Positions 6,342 to 7,651 of a DNA stretch of 7,651 bases are shown here, one piece after another. Positions within the stretch are counted from its first letter, which is position 1. Each line of letters begins with the position of its first letter. Both the position numbers and the translations under genes were made by a program. The stretch covers positions 1,061 through 8,711 of the forward strand of contig DNAS01000092.1 of NCBI GenBank assembly GCA_003485185.1, written 5' to 3'. This stretch comes from Phycisphaerales bacterium (GTDB lineage Bacteria; Planctomycetota; Phycisphaerae; SM23-33). The notes under the pieces are model-generated. The model had not been told where the DNA came from. It was given only the letters and a program-made list of their open reading frames with translations, and did no database searches.

Positions 6342-7651
6342 ATGAACCGACGGACCGTCGCGGCGGTGATGGCGTGCCTGCTGTGCGCCGGCGCGGCTGC
6401 GCAGCAGTCCCAGCCGGCGTCGGAGCCTGCCGGCGCCGCGAAATACGACGCCCTCGTCCGGGAGACGTACGCGCAGCGCCTCGCGGCGGTCAAGGCCTCC
6501 GCGACCGATCAGGACGACGTGGAGCTGGCGCGGGACCTGCTGACGTCGGCCTTCGCCGAGGACACGCCGCCGCCCCTGCGGGCCGCCCTGGCGCGAAAGG
6601 CGCTGGAGCTGACCCGCCCGGTCGGCACGACCGCCGCCGTGCGCCTGGCCGAACAGGCCCTGGGCCTGCTCGACGCCACCGAGCCTCTGCCCCCGCTGGC
6701 GCGGAGCCAGGTCCGGCTGGACATCGCCTTGCAGGCGCTCAACCGCGGGCGCGTCGACCGCCTGCCCGCGGCGCAGCTCCAGGCGCTGGCGCGCAAGGCG
6801 AGCATCGCCTACATCGACTACCTTCGCCAGGCCGTCCGCGACGCCGAGGAGATGCCTAAGGCCGAGCCCGTCCTCGCCGCGGCCGGGCGGATGGTCCAGA
6901 CCTACGCCTTCGGCGACCTCGCCGAGGAACTCGCCGACATCCGCAAGGAATTCACCCGCGTCCGCGTCCGCGAGACCAAGTTCCGCGCCGCCGAGGCGCA
7001 GCTCAAGCGTGCCGAGGACCTGGGCGAGAAGTCGGCCATCCGCGCCGCCCGCCGCGCGCTGGGGCAGGTGTACCTGGACTACGACGGCGACCTGCTCGCC
7101 GCGGCCGGGTATCTCGAGGGAACCGAGCACCCCCACGAGCAGACGGTCCGCGCGGCCGCCGCCTTCCTCCGCAACCCCGCCGACCTGAAGAAGGACGCCG
7201 CCCTGGGCGTCATCACCGACCTGGCGTCGCTGGCCGGCGCGATGACCGAGGAACCCGCCCGCCGGCGCGTGGCGGAATGCGCCGACCAGATGATCCGGGC
7301 GTTCGAGGCGTCCAAGCCGGCCGAAGCCGACCGGGTGAAGCTCAACCTCGTCGCGCACCAGGTCCGCAAGATCCTCGGCACCACCGAGGCCGACCAGTTC
7401 CGCCGCAAGCTCATCGAGGCCTACGGCGGGCTGGCCTGCAAGCTCCAGGTGCTCGACGATGGGCGGGCGCGCGCGACGTACGATTTTTCCACCCACGAGC
7501 AGATCAAGGACTGGCTCGCCTCCGAGAGCGCCTGGGAAGTCAAGCAGGGCGTGCTCGTCTGCCGGGGCGGGGCGGCTCGCCCCATGTTCCGCGGGAACAC
7601 CTCCCGCGCCGCCAACAAGCTCCGATGGCGCGCGGACAAGCCGTTCAAGAT
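6342..7651 (+). CDS. Exported paralogue 2 of the same family, 3'-truncated by window edge
   Basis: The frame is open from the ATG to the window end, giving 436 complete codons. Residues 1-20 form a signal peptide (Arg3-Arg4, hydrophobic core, Ala-Ala-Ala before Gln21); two cysteines in it do not fit a lipobox. The helical region and the start of the beta domain align with the upstream protein: ETYAQRLA near the N-terminus, EKSAIRAARRALGQVYLDY, GDLLAAAGYLEGTE, then CKLQVLDD and RATYDFSTHEQIKDW. In the block around residues 213-272 about half the residues are identical by eye. Glu225 and Asp381 fall at the same residue numbers in both proteins, so there is no net gap over 380 residues. The remaining beta-sandwich lies beyond the window. 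Function is unknown. The pair arose by tandem duplication and may continue as a longer array. Confidence 0.85.
   Translation, partial: MNRRTVAAVMACLLCAGAAAQQSQPASEPAGAAKYDALVRETYAQRLAAVKASATDQDDVELARDLLTSAFAEDTPPPLRAALARKALELTRPVGTTAAVRLAEQALGLLDATEPLPPLARSQVRLDIALQALNRGRVDRLPAAQLQALARKASIAYIDYLRQAVRDAEEMPKAEPVLAAAGRMVQTYAFGDLAEELADIRKEFTRVRVRETKFRAAEAQLKRAEDLGEKSAIRAARRALGQVYLDYDGDLLAAAGYLEGTEHPHEQTVRAAAAFLRNPADLKKDAALGVITDLASLAGAMTEEPARRRVAECADQMIRAFEASKPAEADRVKLNLVAHQVRKILGTTEADQFRRKLIEAYGGLACKLQVLDDGRARATYDFSTHEQIKDWLASESAWEVKQGVLVCRGGAARPMFRGNTSRAANKLRWRADKPFK

Noticed and set aside
6063..7496. Long minus-strand open frame opposite paralogue 2
   Set aside because: The opposite strand carries a signal peptide, a strong Shine-Dalgarno and paralogue similarity; this frame has none of these.

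Overview
The window is a strongly GC-rich piece of bacterial chromosome in which codon third positions are nearly all G or C. All five real genes lie on the + strand. The mix of a GH38 alpha-mannosidase, large Ala-rich exported proteins ending in a LamG/ConA-like sandwich, and several kinds of intergenic palindromic repeats would suit a Planctomycetes/PVC-type or similar environmental glycan degrader. That placement is inference; no marker gene fixes the taxon.

Layout: (1) 1-2057, the C-terminal two thirds or so of a GH38 alpha-mannosidase whose start lies upstream of the window. (2) 2070-3056, a HAD-superfamily phosphatase/phosphomutase-like protein only 12 nt behind it, with an unexplained N-terminal extension of about 87 residues. 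(3) 3057-3355, an intergenic stretch with a 128-bp palindromic element (two REP-like hairpins in inverted orientation inside longer inverted arms) followed by a good extended -10 promoter. (4) 3356-4354, aspartate-semialdehyde dehydrogenase (asd) with all catalytic residues. (5) 4355-4599, an intergenic stretch with an inverted array of 9-bp repeats and then a leader able to form competing hairpins. (6) 4600-6282 and 6342-7651 (cut by the window end), two tandem paralogous exported proteins with a helical N-terminal region and a C-terminal beta-sandwich.

The mannosidase and HAD genes look like one transcription unit, perhaps for uptake or processing of mannose-containing glycans. asd appears to be an independent housekeeping unit of the lysine/threonine/methionine and diaminopimelate pathway with its own promoter. 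The tandem paralogues have strong ribosome binding sites and a 59-nt gap, so they look like a two-or-more-gene operon for surface or periplasmic proteins of unknown role. The best candidates for something undescribed are this paralogue family and the two intergenic repeat elements.
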